Shown: positions 10,775 to 24,142, counted from the first letter of the stretch. The stretch is 64,000 bases of DNA from Halocaridina rubra (GCA_037179515.1 JAXCGZ010019149.1:27633-91632); one strand, 5' to 3'. Made by a program: numbers and translations. Notes: a model not told the origin generated them from the sequence alone.

Positions 10775-11186
10775 TCTTAATGAGGCCCTATCCCCTGATC
10801 TTCTGTCATTATCTTCTTTATCTCCCCTTTGTCTGGAAGAACTCTGTAATGAAAATTTTTCTTCTCTTCTTCATTTCTTTCATCATTTAACCTTCTTGCC
10901 TCTTGCAACAAGTTTTTTATCTTTCCCATCTCTTCCTGTGTTCTGTATTGTCTAATGAACACTTCTTTGAATTCTTGAAGGTATTTTTGACTTTTTTTCT
11001 CAACAATATTTCCCTACATGTTTCCCCTCTCTCAAAGGTTACTTTTGTTGGTCTCGGCTTTCCTTCCCTCGAATATTTACCTAGTTGGTGTATGTTTACA
11101 ATATCCTCAGGACCACATACTACTCCAAGCTTTCTTATCAGGTCTACAACCCTAGCTTTATTTTCTTCAAGTCTCCCCTGCCATGT
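9331..11186 (-). mobile_element. LINE-A, 5' part (split copy)
   Basis: This is the 5' half of the copy whose 3' half is 4574-6000. The minus strand reads an ORF1 end (from about 11186), then endonuclease and RT linker, stopping at CANTISVALS, the residues just before IIFKESLESG in the other half. The 5' end of the copy lies at about 11186. Beyond it LINE-J resumes with TGAGTGGCGAGCG. Confidence 0.85.
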
Positions 11187-11461
11187 ATGAGTGGCGAGCG
11201 ATTGTGACACAGCTCTGATGGGCATCTGCTGTTACCACGGGGCTGCATCTTACAGAGGTAGCCCTGTGGTAGGGGCAGTAGGAGGAGTTGACAGTTGTGA
11301 AGCGACACAGGTTGTGGAAGAGCCGGGAGGATGGGCTGTGGCACTCCAGCAGTGCCATCTGAATGGTCGCTAGCTCCCTCGTCATTGCCCATAGAGCAAA
11401 GTAATCCCCTTATTGTTTTCCTTTCTTGATGTCGGCTACCCCCCAATTAAAGGGGGAAACA
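11187..11461 (+). mobile_element. LINE-J, 3' end and UTR
   Basis: It begins GAGTGGCGAGCGATTGTGAC, the expected continuation of the frame broken at 4573. A UTR follows, then CCCCCCAATTAAAGGGGG (a short palindrome) and a GATAG-like end at about 11461. No coding beyond the first few codons. It abuts LINE-D, which resumes on the minus strand. Confidence 0.7.
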
Positions 11462-13687
11462 GCCAAGGTAGATAGACCACCAAGGAGTAGTTGAGTGTCA
11501 TCTGCATATTGTACAACTAGACAGTCAGAAATGAGAGAAGATAGATCATTTACGTAAGTGGAGAAGAGGATAGGACCAAGTACTGATCCCGGTGGAACAC
11601 CAATGATACATTTTTTGGCATAGAGATAATGTTGTTAAGATGTATAGACTGTTCACAATTAGATAGATACTCTCTAAACCAGCTCGGATTAATATTTCGG
11701 TTAGTACATTTACTTATAAGAATTTCATGGTGTACACTGTCGACGGCTTTTGATAAGTAATAATACAAGCAGAGAGATTTTTTCATATCTACATTATTAT
11801 AGATACTATTCATTACTTTGAGCAGTGCAGTTTCCGTCAAGAGTTTCAGTCTGAAACCATGTTGGTTAATAGTTAATAGTCTATTTGACTCTAAATATGA
11901 CATAAGTTGGCATGCAACAATTTTTTCTAATATTTTAGAGAAAATAGGTAGCAGGGAAATGGGACGATAGTTTGTCACATCTCTGGTCCCCTCTTTATGC
12001 AGAGGTATTACATGTGATTATTTCCAAGAGTCAGGAAACTTCTTAGCAACAATGGAAGTGTTCATAATAGTTAGAATATAAGATACAATCATGAGTAGAG
12101 CATCTTTGATGAATTGAAATGCTATACCATCTGGACCATAAGTGCCAGAGTTTCTTAGGCTCTTTATGGTAAGAATTAGGGTAGCACAATCGATAGGATT
12201 TATCTTGAAGTATTCTCTTGTGTTTACATTGGAAGAATTGACATTTAAGTACCGGTAATTACTCATATTCTCAGAGTTGATACTTTCTTGTGTTTTCTCA
12301 TGCGTATTTTTGCCAACGTTAGCAAAATAGTTATTAAAGTTTTCCGCTTTATCTTTCAACTCTGTAATATTTTCATAACTTTCTGAGGTAGTCTTTTCAT
12401 TTGGTATCATGCTTCTTATCACTTTCCATGTTGCCGCTGTATCATGTCTAGATTCATTAAATTGTTTTTTGTAAAAGTCTTTTTTACTTACATTGATGAG
12501 AGATCTGACACATTTCTTTTCTGCTTTATAATGTTCTCGGAGAGTCATATCATATCTATTAATTTTGAGCTCTTTTTGTATTTGGTTTCTGATATGCATT
12601 GCATCTTTGATGTCATTAGTTAGCCAGGAGGCTGAGGGGCGGGTTATTTTTCTTTTTACAATGGGTGCACAACTATCTAAGCATTCACAGAAGACTTTTC
12701 TTAGAATCTCAACCTGCAAATCAACGTTATCTGTGTTTGAAATACTATTAAGTACATTTGTGGTGTTGATTAATGCTTCACAAAAGATATCAGGGAAGTA
12801 ATTTTTTAGACACCGGAATGTCTTGAAGAGAGGCTTCCTTTTGGGCTTGTTTATGTTTAGTATAGCAATGTTGAGCTCGTGATCTGCAATTGGGCAGGGA
12901 ACTACGTCCCAATAGGGTATACTTTCCACTTTATTTGTTATTATCAGATCATTTGAGTCCTAGAATTAGCGGTTATGCGGGTCGGTTTTGTCACTATTTG
13001 TGTTAACTTCACAGTGTTGATCACCTTTTTCATTTTGTTATCTGCTGAGAGCAAGTTATCATTAAAGTCACTAAGTATGTATATGGGTTTATGGCGCACA
13101 CAGATATTTCTGAATGTTTCTAGCAGATGACTAAATGAACTGGAAGGTGCTTTAGAGTGACGGTAAGCACACCCTACAATGAAAGATGGAAGTTTCTGAT
13201 ACTGCACAGTGATTCATAAATCTTCGAGCTCTTCAGTTTTTTCTAGACCCGTGGTTATTTCTGATGCACTAATATAATTTCTAACATAAATACAGACCCC
13301 ACACTCTTGGCCATGGTCATTGCGAAATATTTTAAGCTCTGGGATATTCACATATTTATTTTCAGTTGTAGGAGGAAGCCAAGTTTCACTTACACAGAGG
13401 ATGTCTATGTTGTAGTCTTTTGTTGACATTATTATTTCCTCAAAATGAGCGAGAAGGGACTGAGCGTTCACATGTACTAATGTTACATTCTTACCAAGTT
13501 TCATCAGGGTGGTGTCCATAGTTATTGTTGTACTTTGTTCTTGGGTTTGTCCATGATTTGAATCGACTGTGTGATTATGCTGGGAATTCATTATTATAGT
13601 GTGTTCTGGGGTTAGCCTATGGATCCTGGTGTCTGTACCTGCCGTTTGATGGGTAACGCAGATGTTAAAGTTTCCAGACACTAATAA
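11462..13687 (-). mobile_element. LINE-D, 5' half with decayed EN-RT frame
   Basis: The minus strand carries broken frames in order. From 13681 there is endonuclease with VTLVHVNAQSL and ILCVSETWLPP. From 13207 there is a SFIVGCAYRH / IYILSDFNDN segment. From 12929 comes a linker with TRPSASWLTNDIK and TYGPDGIAFQF. From 11978 there is RT with TNYRPISLLPIFSKILEK and NQHGFR, then PGSVLGP and QYADDTQLLL near 11490. Frameshifts occur near 13210, 12935, 11985 and 11600, so this is a dead copy. Together with 2863-4010 it forms one old element of about 3.4 kb. Confidence 0.8.
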
Positions 13688-16321
13688 CTACTGGGTCAGA
13701 GAGCATTATAATAACTGTTATATACAACCCACCAAGGAACCAAAATAGGCTTGAAATTTATGAGGAAAGTCATATAGGTACTATTGAAGTCATAAACTCA
13801 GTTGTTAACATGGCACGGGAGAAAAAATGTAGGATTTTGATTATGGGAGACTTTAATCATAAAGAGATAGATTGGATAAATCTTGACCCACACAGTGGTG
13901 AGGACTCATTTGGGGCAAGATTCCTAGATTGCGTACAAGGGAATTTCCTACACCAACATGTAATGGAACCAACAAGAACCAGGGGTGGGGATGAGCCATC
14001 ACTACTTGATCTAGTGTTCACAGATAATGTGTTGGATATTGAAAAAATTGAGTATGAACCACCAATTGGAAAGAGTGACCACTGTGTGTTGTTGATGGAG
14101 TATATCATTGAAGACATTCTTCCTGAGAGTAGAGGCACTGAGGACATGAGGAGGAACTATCGGAAAGGAGATTACATCAAAATGAATGAGCTTTTTGCAG
14201 TTATTGGCTGGAGAACCTTATTTTACAACAAATCTGTACAAGAAATGTATGACATCTTTTGTGAGAAATATGGGAAGATAGTAGATTGCTGCATACCTGT
14301 CACCAAAGTAGGTGTAATTCATGCCAGAGAGAAATGGTTCAATAATGGGTGTAAAAGAGCTAAGGAGTGGAGAGACAGATGCTGGAAAAGGTATAGGAGG
14401 AGAAAAAACATAAATGCCTGGCAAATCTACAAAAGAGCAAGAAATGACTACCTAAGTAAAAGGAGAGAGGCAGAGAGAGATTATGAGAGGGACATCACCA
14501 GGAAGGCTAAAGAAAATCCCAAGCTTTTCCACAGCTTTATCAGAGGAAAACTGAAGGTAAAAGAACAGGTTTTAAGGCTAAAGAGAGCGGATGGAAGCAT
14601 CACTGAGATGGACGAAGAGATCTGCAAAGAATTGAACAAGGAGTTTCAGTCAGTATTTACAGTAGAAAATACCCTACCCCCTCAGATTGCAGTGATAGAA
14701 GCTCAAGGGCCGGTATTAGAGAACATCAACCTTACAGCCACAGAGGTATGCAAAGCGCTGATGGATTTAGATGTTCATAAAGCTACAGGTCCTGATGACA
14801 TATCCCCTCATGTGCTTAAAAAATGCGCAAACACAATATCAGTGGCACTAAGTATCATATTTAAGGAGTCACTGGAGTCGGGGGAGATTCCAAGATGCTG
14901 GAAACAAGCAAATGTGATACCTATCTTCAAAAAGGGAAGGAGGGATACGGCTCTGAACTATAGACCAGTTTCCTTGACCAGCATAGTTTGCAAAGTTATG
15001 GAGAAACTACTAAGGAAACATATCTCTCTTCACTTGGAATCCTTCAACTTTTTGTCAGTGAGGCAACATGGCTTCAGAGAAGGAAGATCAACAGTAACAA
15101 ACTTATTAGAATTTTATGATGAGGTAAGCCAAATCTTACAGGAAAGAGAGGGCTGGGCAGATTGCATATTCCTAGACTTCCAGAAAGCGTTTGACACTGA
15201 TCCACATGGGAGACTTATTAGGAAGCTGCAATCAATGGCTAGAATAGGTGGAAATGTCTTGGAATGGATAAAAACTTACTTAGAAGGAAGGGAACAGAGG
15301 GTTAGAGTAAGACACTCAGTGTCTGAATGGAGAAGAGTTAGTAGTGGAGTTCCACAGGGTTCAGTTTTAGGGCCACTTTTGTTCCTTGTATATGTAAATG
15401 ACCTACCAGAGTCTGTAAATTCATTCATGAATATGTTTGCAGATGATGCAAAGATTGTGAAGAAAGTAAAAAACGAGAACAATGGTAGAGAACTTCAGGA
15501 GGATCTAAATAATCTGCATGAGTGGTCAGAAAAGTGGCTAATGAAATTCAATACCTCAAAATGTAAGGTAATGAGAATGGGTACAAGTGCAAGAAGGCCC
15601 AAGCTTGACTACTCGGTGGCTGGAGTACAACTTCAAGAGACAGAAAATGAGAGAGATCTAGGAGTAAACATACTGGCAGATTTGTGTCCAGAAATACATA
15701 TAAATGGCGTAGTAAGGGCAGCATATGCATTCTTATCAAATGTAAGGGTAGCCTTCAGGCACATGGACAAGGAAATGTTCAGAAATATTTATGTAACCTA
15801 TGTGAGGCCAAAACTGGAATATGCAGCCCCCTTTTGGAATCCGCACTTGAAAAAGCACATAGCTAAGCTTGAAAAAGTTCAAAGACATGCCACGAAACTG
15901 GTGCCAGAAATACGCAATCTCAGTTATGATGAGAGGCTGAGGGAATTAGACTTGCCATCACTCGAAGCTAGAAGTGTAAGGGGGGATATGGTGACAGTCT
16001 TTAAATTCCTTCATGGTTATGATAGAGTGGATAGGGATCGATATTTCGATATGGCTGGCTCTAGAACTAGAGGTCATAGTTTGAAGCTTCGTAAGAAAAC
16101 TTGTTTGCAGGATGTAAGGAAATACTTTTTCAGTGTAAGAGTAGTTGATAATTGGAATTGGCTAAGCGAGGAGGTAGTTAATGCTATCTCAATCCATAGT
16201 TTTAAGGACAGGTACGATAAGTATCACTAAGTCTAAAAATGGAACCGATCAGGAGACGGGAAGATACGAGCTTAGGGCTCTTTCCCGTAAACACAATTAG
16301 GTAATCACAATTAGGTAATCA
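13688..16321 (+). mobile_element. LINE-C, LINE-A-family copy (5' truncated)
   Basis: It starts abruptly inside the endonuclease at a CTGGGTCAGAGAGC sequence and runs to a normal 3' end with hairpin (about 16255-16287) and two tail repeats. Its left neighbour is the 5' end of LINE-D and its right neighbour is the 3' UTR of LINE-K. I cannot see a target duplication. Confidence 0.88.
13810..16230 (+). CDS. LINE-C endonuclease (partial)-reverse transcriptase
   Basis: An 806-codon frame, open from about 13690. It lacks the first third of the endonuclease (the NADG and ETK motifs) but keeps GDFN and SDH. It has the whole RT: KATGPDD, NYRPVSLTS, LDFQKAFD, GVPQGS and FADD, and the C-terminal region to FKDRYDKYH. 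Compared with LINE-B it has scattered substitutions, including Val to Asp just after motif A (FDTDPHG), which may harm the enzyme. Without an intact endonuclease it is probably dead despite the open frame. Confidence 0.85.
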   Translation: MAREKKCRILIMGDFNHKEIDWINLDPHSGEDSFGARFLDCVQGNFLHQHVMEPTRTRGGDEPSLLDLVFTDNVLDIEKIEYEPPIGKSDHCVLLMEYIIEDILPESRGTEDMRRNYRKGDYIKMNELFAVIGWRTLFYNKSVQEMYDIFCEKYGKIVDCCIPVTKVGVIHAREKWFNNGCKRAKEWRDRCWKRYRRRKNINAWQIYKRARNDYLSKRREAERDYERDITRKAKENPKLFHSFIRGKLKVKEQVLRLKRADGSITEMDEEICKELNKEFQSVFTVENTLPPQIAVIEAQGPVLENINLTATEVCKALMDLDVHKATGPDDISPHVLKKCANTISVALSIIFKESLESGEIPRCWKQANVIPIFKKGRRDTALNYRPVSLTSIVCKVMEKLLRKHISLHLESFNFLSVRQHGFREGRSTVTNLLEFYDEVSQILQEREGWADCIFLDFQKAFDTDPHGRLIRKLQSMARIGGNVLEWIKTYLEGREQRVRVRHSVSEWRRVSSGVPQGSVLGPLLFLVYVNDLPESVNSFMNMFADDAKIVKKVKNENNGRELQEDLNNLHEWSEKWLMKFNTSKCKVMRMGTSARRPKLDYSVAGVQLQETENERDLGVNILADLCPEIHINGVVRAAYAFLSNVRVAFRHMDKEMFRNIYVTYVRPKLEYAAPFWNPHLKKHIAKLEKVQRHATKLVPEIRNLSYDERLRELDLPSLEARSVRGDMVTVFKFLHGYDRVDRDRYFDMAGSRTRGHSLKLRKKTCLQDVRKYFFSVRVVDNWNWLSEEVVNAISIHSFKDRYDKYH

Positions 16322-19300
16322 CTGACCCATTCCCCCTTCTAACGGGGGAGGGGGAGCCAAGCAACATTCATTCAACATGATCCACATATGCCTCAGCTAC
16401 TCATCTTAGCTCCTTGGGAATAAAAAAGTTGCCACATTTTCCCCCTACCACCCTGCTTGAGTCATCCGCAAGGTAGCTGGACAAGGATATGCTACAGTGA
16501 GACCCGACAGTTGCAGCTGGAATTCTCCCACCGCTTCATCACATGGCAACCCCCTTCACACCTGTTATTCACAATTCACTGAGCTAGCGGGTGTGAGAAA
16601 TACCTTTGGCCCGTGTCACCTATACACAATCTTCCTCCACTCATTCCTATCACTAGCATGCTCTCTGCCCTCCTCCACTGACATCCCACGTTCATTCAAT
16701 ACCATTTTCACGCCATCCATCCATTTCATTCTAGGTCTTCCTTTTGGCCTAAGTGCAATCACTTCTGCACTCCACACTCTCTTCACTATTAATTCATCAT
16801 TCATACTTTCCATGTGTCCAAACAAACTCAATACTCTCTAATCTAACTTATCTTAAAGCTTTGTTTCAATCCTCAATCTTTGCCTGATCTCCTTATTTCT
16901 TACTCTATCTATTCTAGATACACCAATAATACTTCCTAAACACCTCATCTCCATTAAATTCAACTTGTGCCTTTCATCCTCTCTGGCTTTCTAGTCTCTG
17001 ATCTAACTTATCTTAAAGCTTTATTTCAATACTCATTCTTAGCCTGATCTCCCCAATTCTTACTCTGTCTATTCTAAATACACCAATAATACTTCCTAAA
17101 CACCTCATCTCCATTAAATTCAACTTGTGCCTTTCATTCTCTCTGGCATTCTAGTCTCTGCTCTATACAATGCTGTCAGCAAAATCACACCTTCATATAC
17201 CCTTCTCTTTGTAATCATTCCCAAATATTTATATCTCAACCGACTTTTCAACCCTCCTAGATATTTACTCACTTCCTTCATTCTATGACTTAACTCTGTG
17301 TCCACTTGTCCATTCCTTGACACGTGAGACCCCAGATACTAAAATACTCAGCTTCTTCAAGCAACTTCCACTCACTTCTACATTCCAGCTGCCAACGTTA
17401 ACACTCCTTGTGCATCTCATGACTTTACTTTTACCTATATTCACCCGCAAACTCCTTCTTTTACACACTTCAACAAACTCAGTCACTTAATAAATCAGTT
17501 CATTCTCACTATCAGCCACCAGTGCTGTATGATGTCCACAAATAGCAGTTTACTAAATTTTCACAACCTTCCATACTCACTTACTAAATCCAAGCCTCTG
17601 TATAATACTCTTTTAGTTAACTCCATTACCACTCCATCTATATACACAGTAAACACCACGGTGACATTACACAACCTTGCTGTAACCCTGCATTCACCTC
17701 AAACCAATCACTCAGTCCATTCTCGACTCTCACATATGCTCCACTATTCATGTAAAAACTCTTTACAGCATTCAACAAACTTCCACTTATTCCATACAGT
17801 CGCAACACGCTCCACGATGCCTCTCTATCAACCCTGTAATGTGCTTTCTCTAAGTCCATAAAAGCCCCAAAAGTGTCCCTTTTGACAAGCATTCTACATG
17901 AAATCCATCTATTTCTGGTGCTTTACCAGCTTTCTTCGCTCTCATTGCCAAATGTACTTCCTCTTTTGTTATTTCTCTATCTTTCTCATTACCCAACATT
18001 GGCATTCTCCATTCATTTCCCACAGCCAAAACCTCTGCATCTCTGTCATCTTCTGTATTTAGCAGTTCATTCAAATTCTCAGCTCATCTCTCTCTCACTT
18101 TTATTTTGTCTACTACCAGTTTCTCATCTGCTCCTTCACCCTCTCCTTCCCACCAGACTCACCTTTCTGCACTCTTTTCACTTTCTTCCCAAAATATTTA
18201 TATTTCTATCAAAATTCTCAGACAAGCTTCCACCCCATTTTACATCCTTTTCTCTCTTTGCCTCCCTCAACATGCACTTTGCTAATCTCCTTTTTGCACT
18301 ATTCCTTTCATATGCCTCTACATTACCTATCTGCAATCATATTTCAAATGCCTGCTTCTTTTCAGCCACTACTGTACTCACCTCCTCATTCCACCATTCA
18401 TACCATTCCTTTTGCTTCCACCTGTTACTCTCCTTCCACACACTGCCTCTGCATACTTCATAATTTCCTCCTTGAAACAACTCCATTCTTCTTCCACTCC
18501 CTCCTCCTCTTCCTCTTTCATTACATACCACACATTCCTCAAACTAGCCTTATTCTCACAGGCTGTCTCCTTCTTATTCAGTTTACTTACATTCAGAACC
18601 TCTCTTCCTCTCTCACTTCTCCTATTTCTCCACATTTTCCACTTTCACTCTTCGTTCCACTAAATGATGATTAGATATTTCACCACTAGCTCCTCTCAGA
18701 ACATTCAATTCCAAAACTATTCCAATCACCCACCTGTCCACCAAAACATAATCCACTAATGCTTCGTCAATCACTCTTCCAGTATTTACTTTTATCCACG
18801 TATACTTGCGCACAAAATGGAACCGATCAGGAGACGGGAAGATACGAGCTTTGGGCTTTTTCCCGTAAACACAATTAGGTAATCACAATTAGGTAATCAC
18901 ATCCTCCTTTTAAATACAGTATTGACAATCAACATCTCTCTCTCAATGCACATTTCTATAATTTTCTCTCCACTCTCATTCAAGCCAGGTACTCCATACT
19001 TCCCATTTACGCCATCCACTGGCTCATTTCCTACTCTAGCATTCACATCTCCCATTAACACCACATTCACATTCATTCCTTAGTCTTCCACAGACTCATG
19101 CAATTTCACCTAAATTTCCCATCTTTCTTCCTTAGTTCTTTCACTGCCAAGGCCGTATGCACTCACAAATGCCCATACCTCGTATCCAAGTCTCACTTTC
19201 GTCACTATTATTCGAGAACCTCTCTCCATTCCACCACACAGCTAATCATCTCGTCACTTACCAACAGAACCAACTCCAGACACCCTACCTACCAAACTCC

Positions 19301-19440
19301 CAAATGTCACTTCACCATTCCATTTTATCATAGTTTCGCTCTGTGTAAGTACACCCATCTTAATCTCCAGAAACATATTCCCTATCACAACCCTCTTAAT
19401 TTTGCTTACACCACAACCACACACACTCAAAGATCCAATT
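16322..19440 (-). mobile_element. LINE-K, decayed RTE-like LINE
   Basis: Read on the minus strand, several frames line up in LINE order. They run from endonuclease remnants (about 19400-18900), WIKVNTGRVIDEALVDYVL (18813) and EWYEWWNEEV (18531), to a KAGKAPEIDGFHVECL-type RT start (18074). Then come GAFMDLEKAHYRVDR and QQGCVMSPWCL (17892), NIGKSKVMR (17486) and FGHMESMNDELIVKRVW...GRPRMKWMDGV (16831). The 3' UTR with a CCCCC/GGGGG palindrome follows at 16322-16600. An internal duplication of about 125 bp occurs at 16845-17160. Stops and shifts are many. The pyrimidine-rich plus-strand frames here are its antisense. Confidence 0.7.
18814..18900 (+). mobile_element. solo LINE-A-family 3' end
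   Basis: Only the last 87 bp of the LINE-A family are present: an AAAATGGAACCGATCAGGAG start, the 3' hairpin and two tail repeats. They sit inside LINE-K. This is an extreme 5' truncation of an ordinary insertion. Confidence 0.85.
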
Positions 19441-19521
19441 ACTAGGTTCTGGCTGGATCTGTCCTGCCAGAATACCCCCGCATTTCTTGGTTACTATTAG
19501 GAAGAAAAACACAGCAAGGGG

Positions 19522-20405
<884 letters not shown>

Positions 20406-22060
20406 ACAATTATCATCACACCCAAGTTGGATTATACTTTTTGAACAGAACAAATTCACACAAAAATCAGATATATAAATATGGTTCTGTTGACATGACA
20501 TAATTATTATATATGAAATTAAATAATTAGAAATAATAGAGCCTTCGGTAAGTTACTCCTTAAGTTTAAGCTATCTCCCAGGATACTCGTGGTATAATTT
20601 AATGATACTCATTTCTTTCTACATAATTGGCCATTAAAATTATATAAAATGATCACCATGCAGATAACATTGGTGAATTTTATTTATCTTATGCATTCAT
20701 ATTTTACTAGAAGAATGTCACTGTCTTCATTTCCTAATAGTTTTTTTTTTAATCCGGTCAATTAGGCTTGACAGTTCAGTTAAAAGCTAGGTGATTTCTT
20801 TCCCTAGACCCATAGAAAAGATACTCCTGCAGCGCATAGGCACAATGGGAAGAACATGTGTAACAGGATCATTTTCCAACAGTGTTGCTATTCCATAACT
20901 AAGTAAACGGATTCTGGGTTTCAGTAAAGTCTAGACAGAGTTCAGACAAACACCTATTACTGATAAAATTAATCCTTGTTTTTTATATCACTGCTCAAAT
21001 ATTTAAGGCAAACATATAATAAAACTATTAGATAGCCACGTTAATCACTCTAAGTTGATTTTGTCATTGTAGGTTTAGGCAATGCTATCTACCTAAAATG
21101 GACCTCAGTATAGATGCAGGGCCAAATATTGTTGTACCAAAGTGGCCATGGATGAGCTATTCCATGCACATTCTACCTCAAGACTCGCAGTTGGTATCAC
21201 CAAAATAAATCCGGAGAAACTCTCCTTGGAACTGAACATATCACAGATTTGGCAAAATATTTGCCAGTTGGAGTGGTACTGTACGTAAGCTATCACAGGA
21301 GGTGTCGAGGAATCTTCATCATGCGATACTAGAATGACACAATAATTGTCAGAGAAAATCCTGCAAAAGCAGCGGCGTCAGAAATTCGAGAAATTTTAGT
21401 AAGGAAAGCCCAATTCAGTCCACAGAGACTGATGTAAAATCATCTATAGTGAGAGAGAAGAGAAGGGGTTGTAAAAGCCAAAGTTAACAAAGGTTAGTAA
21501 GACCAATTCAGTCCACAGAGACTGATGCAAAATCATCTATAGTGAGAGAGAAGAGAAGGGGCTGTAAAAAACATAGTTAACAGAGGTTAGTAAAGCCCAA
21601 ATCAGTCCACAGAGGCTGATGCAAAATCATCTATAGTGAGAGAGAAGAGAAGGGCTGTAAAAGCCAAAGTTAACAGAGGTTAATATACAGTGTCCTGCTT
21701 GGAGGGAAAATGAGGAAATCAGGAGAGCATTCTTAAAGTAAACTGATCTAACATTCTGACAACACGTCTGTTTGTGACCATGCAAATCATATTTGGGTCT
21801 ACAGTATACATGCAAATTTTAAAATCAGTCAAGACTAACGATAGTACAGATAAAGCAAAAATAAAAATATTAGATAATGTTAAGCAAAAAGTTGATGATT
21901 ATTCATAGCCCGTTCACATAAGAAAACTAGAGCTCAAGAATATTAACATCTTGACCTTAACGTCTATACACTGTTTTCCGGGTCAACACATTTGAGAGGG
22001 CAGCAGCCACAGTGGGTACGTTTTCCAAGTGGTTGGTTATTCTTAGGTTTATCATTATCC
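20406..22060. other. unassigned sequence
   Basis: Apart from the tandem repeat at 21398-21685, I recognise nothing here. No open frame shows a family motif. Confidence 0.5.
21398..21685. repeat. three tandem units of about 93 bp
   Basis: The phrase CAGTCCACAGAG(A/G)CTGATG recurs at about 21416, 21509 and 21603. Each is followed by ATCATCTATAGTGAGAGAGA and a GTAAAA...GTTAACA...GGTTA end. Units differ by a few bases and small indels. Confidence 0.85.
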
Positions 22061-22061
22061 T

Positions 22062-22290
22062 AAACGTAATCTGTGAATACTAGATCAAGTAGCGATGAAT
22101 CATCTCTCCTAGCCACTATTGATTCCAGTATATAATGATGTCTGAAACTTCTTTGTATAAACTCGAGTAATTGTGACTTAAAAAGAATTCACCGTGTTAA
22201 TTAAGACTATTCCATCCTCTTTCTCTATAATTAAAACATTCTATTCTTAATACCTTAAGCTGTCTTTAATGGGCGTTTTTTTTTATAATT
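22062..22290 (-). mobile_element. old LINE-A-family endonuclease fragment
   Basis: ATCTGTGAATACTAGATCAA and following words match the LINE-A-family endonuclease region (10150-10330) in the same minus orientation with many differences. An ancient relative. Confidence 0.6.
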
Positions 22291-22309
22291 GAATCTATCA
22301 GAGAGAAGG

Positions 22310-22978
22310 GGTAAAGCAATAGGCAGGGAGATTTGCCAACAGAGCCTTGTGCCAGACTCTGTCAAAAGTCTTAGAGATATCAAGAGCGACGACAAAAGGT
22401 TCCCCATAGTTTCTCAGAGAAGATAACCATACATGAGTAAAATAGGACAGGATGTCACTAGTGGATCTTGACTTACGGAAGCCGTACTAGTGATCGGAGA
22501 TAAGTGAGTTAGATTCAAGGCGTTTCAAGAAGTGAGTTTTGAACAAAGTTTCGAAAACTTTAACAACAGAAGAGGTTAGGGCAATAGGTCGGTAGTTTGA
22601 AGGAATAGAGCAATCACTCTTCTTAGGAAGATGTTGAGCTAAAGCATGCTTCCAAGATGAAGGATAGATACTGGTGAAAAAGACCACAAAACACGGGAGC
22701 CAGTTCATCTGCAAACTCCTTAAGGAACCTTGCAGGTATTCCATCGGGAGCAGCTGCCTTGTTCGTCCTTAGCGAGTGAAGATCTTTATGAACTTGCGTG
22801 AAGAAAGGATAAGGGGGGGGGGGTATAGATTTAGAGAGGGGTAGAGATTGAGGGACAGGTGCGCTGGAGTCGTTTACAGAAGAGTCAGCAGAAATCTGAG
22901 AGCCAAACAGAGTGGCTTTGTTAGTGGGAGAGCAAGCTATAGAACCATCAGAACGAATGAGATTGGGAAAGCTTGAGT
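22310..22978 (-). mobile_element. LINE-E-family fragment (RT part)
   Basis: On the minus strand it encodes SIYPSSWKHAL, PKKSDCSIPSNYRPIALTSSVVKVFETL and ESNSLISDH. Further on (22480-22315) come the blocks matching LINE-E 61385-61560. It therefore covers the RT start through motif A. It has frame breaks and a G run near 22810. It ends where another LINE-A-family fragment begins. Confidence 0.8.
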
Positions 22979-23480
22979 TTCAGAGATGTTTACGCCTACA
23001 TCTCTCTCATTTTCCGTCTCTTAAAGTTCTTCTCCTGGTAATGAGTATTCAAGCTTGGGCCTTCTCATGCTTGTACCCTTTCCCATTACTTTAAATTTTT
23101 AAAAATTGACTTTCATTAGCCACTTTTCTGACCACTCATGCAGACAAATTAGGTCTTTCTGAAGTGTTCTACCATTGTTATCGTCTTTTACTTTCTTCAC
23201 AATCTTTGCATCATCTGCAAACATATGCATGAAAGAATTTGCAGACTATCGCAGGTCATATACATATATAAAGAACAAAAGTGGCCTTAAAACTAAACCC
23301 TGTTGAACACCAATACTAACCTTCTCTATTCGGACACTGACTCTTATTTTAATCAGTTGTTCCCTTCCTTCATATTAAATCTTTATCCAATCCAAGAAAT
23401 TTCCACCTTTTTTCACCATTACTGCAGCTTCGTAATAAGTCTCCCATGTAGGAGTGCATCAAATGCCTTATGAAAATATA
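22979..23480 (-). mobile_element. old LINE-A-family fragment (RT)
   Basis: It matches the LINE-A-family minus strand from the MGTSAR region (about 23070) through FADD (23205-23225) and SVLGP (23290-23320) to motif A (about 23470). Many substitutions. No open frame remains. Confidence 0.75.
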
Positions 23481-23741
23481 GGAATATGCGTATTTTGACA
23501 CGAGTTTAACTTTCCAGATGTTCAAAAAAGTTGATGGATAACAATATTGTTAACATTACAGCATCATTGTTAATAAATATACTTAAGCTCCTTGTACAAC
23601 TGTACAAGGTTGATATTAGAACAACGGGAGAAGTGCTGGCATGTACTAATTGGGCTATGATATGCAGAGTAATATCTGCTGTATTGGTTCAGTCGGTTAG
23701 AACTTCGTGAATTTGCAACTTGTGACATGACATCGAATTTC

Positions 23742-23905
<164 letters not shown>

Positions 23906-24142
23906 GTTTCTGGAGCTAAACCAACCTAAAAGAGAACGTCTTATGAATCAGGAAATAAAATGGGCACTTAACTGCGAATGATTTTGAGATAGCTAATGAT
24001 TTTAGCAAAGCCTTTCATGGTGTATTCATTAGGGAATATAAAGAGGATACTTCAAATTTTTAGAAGACAGACAACGTTTGAAAGATCGAAGATACTATCG
24101 CTACTGCTAACGATGTTGAGGAATTATTGAAATCAGTAAGTG

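Noticed and set aside
17873..18674. Plus-strand hydrophobic Leu/Ser-rich frames
   Set aside because: Antisense of the decayed LINE-K, whose minus strand carries the RT motifs.
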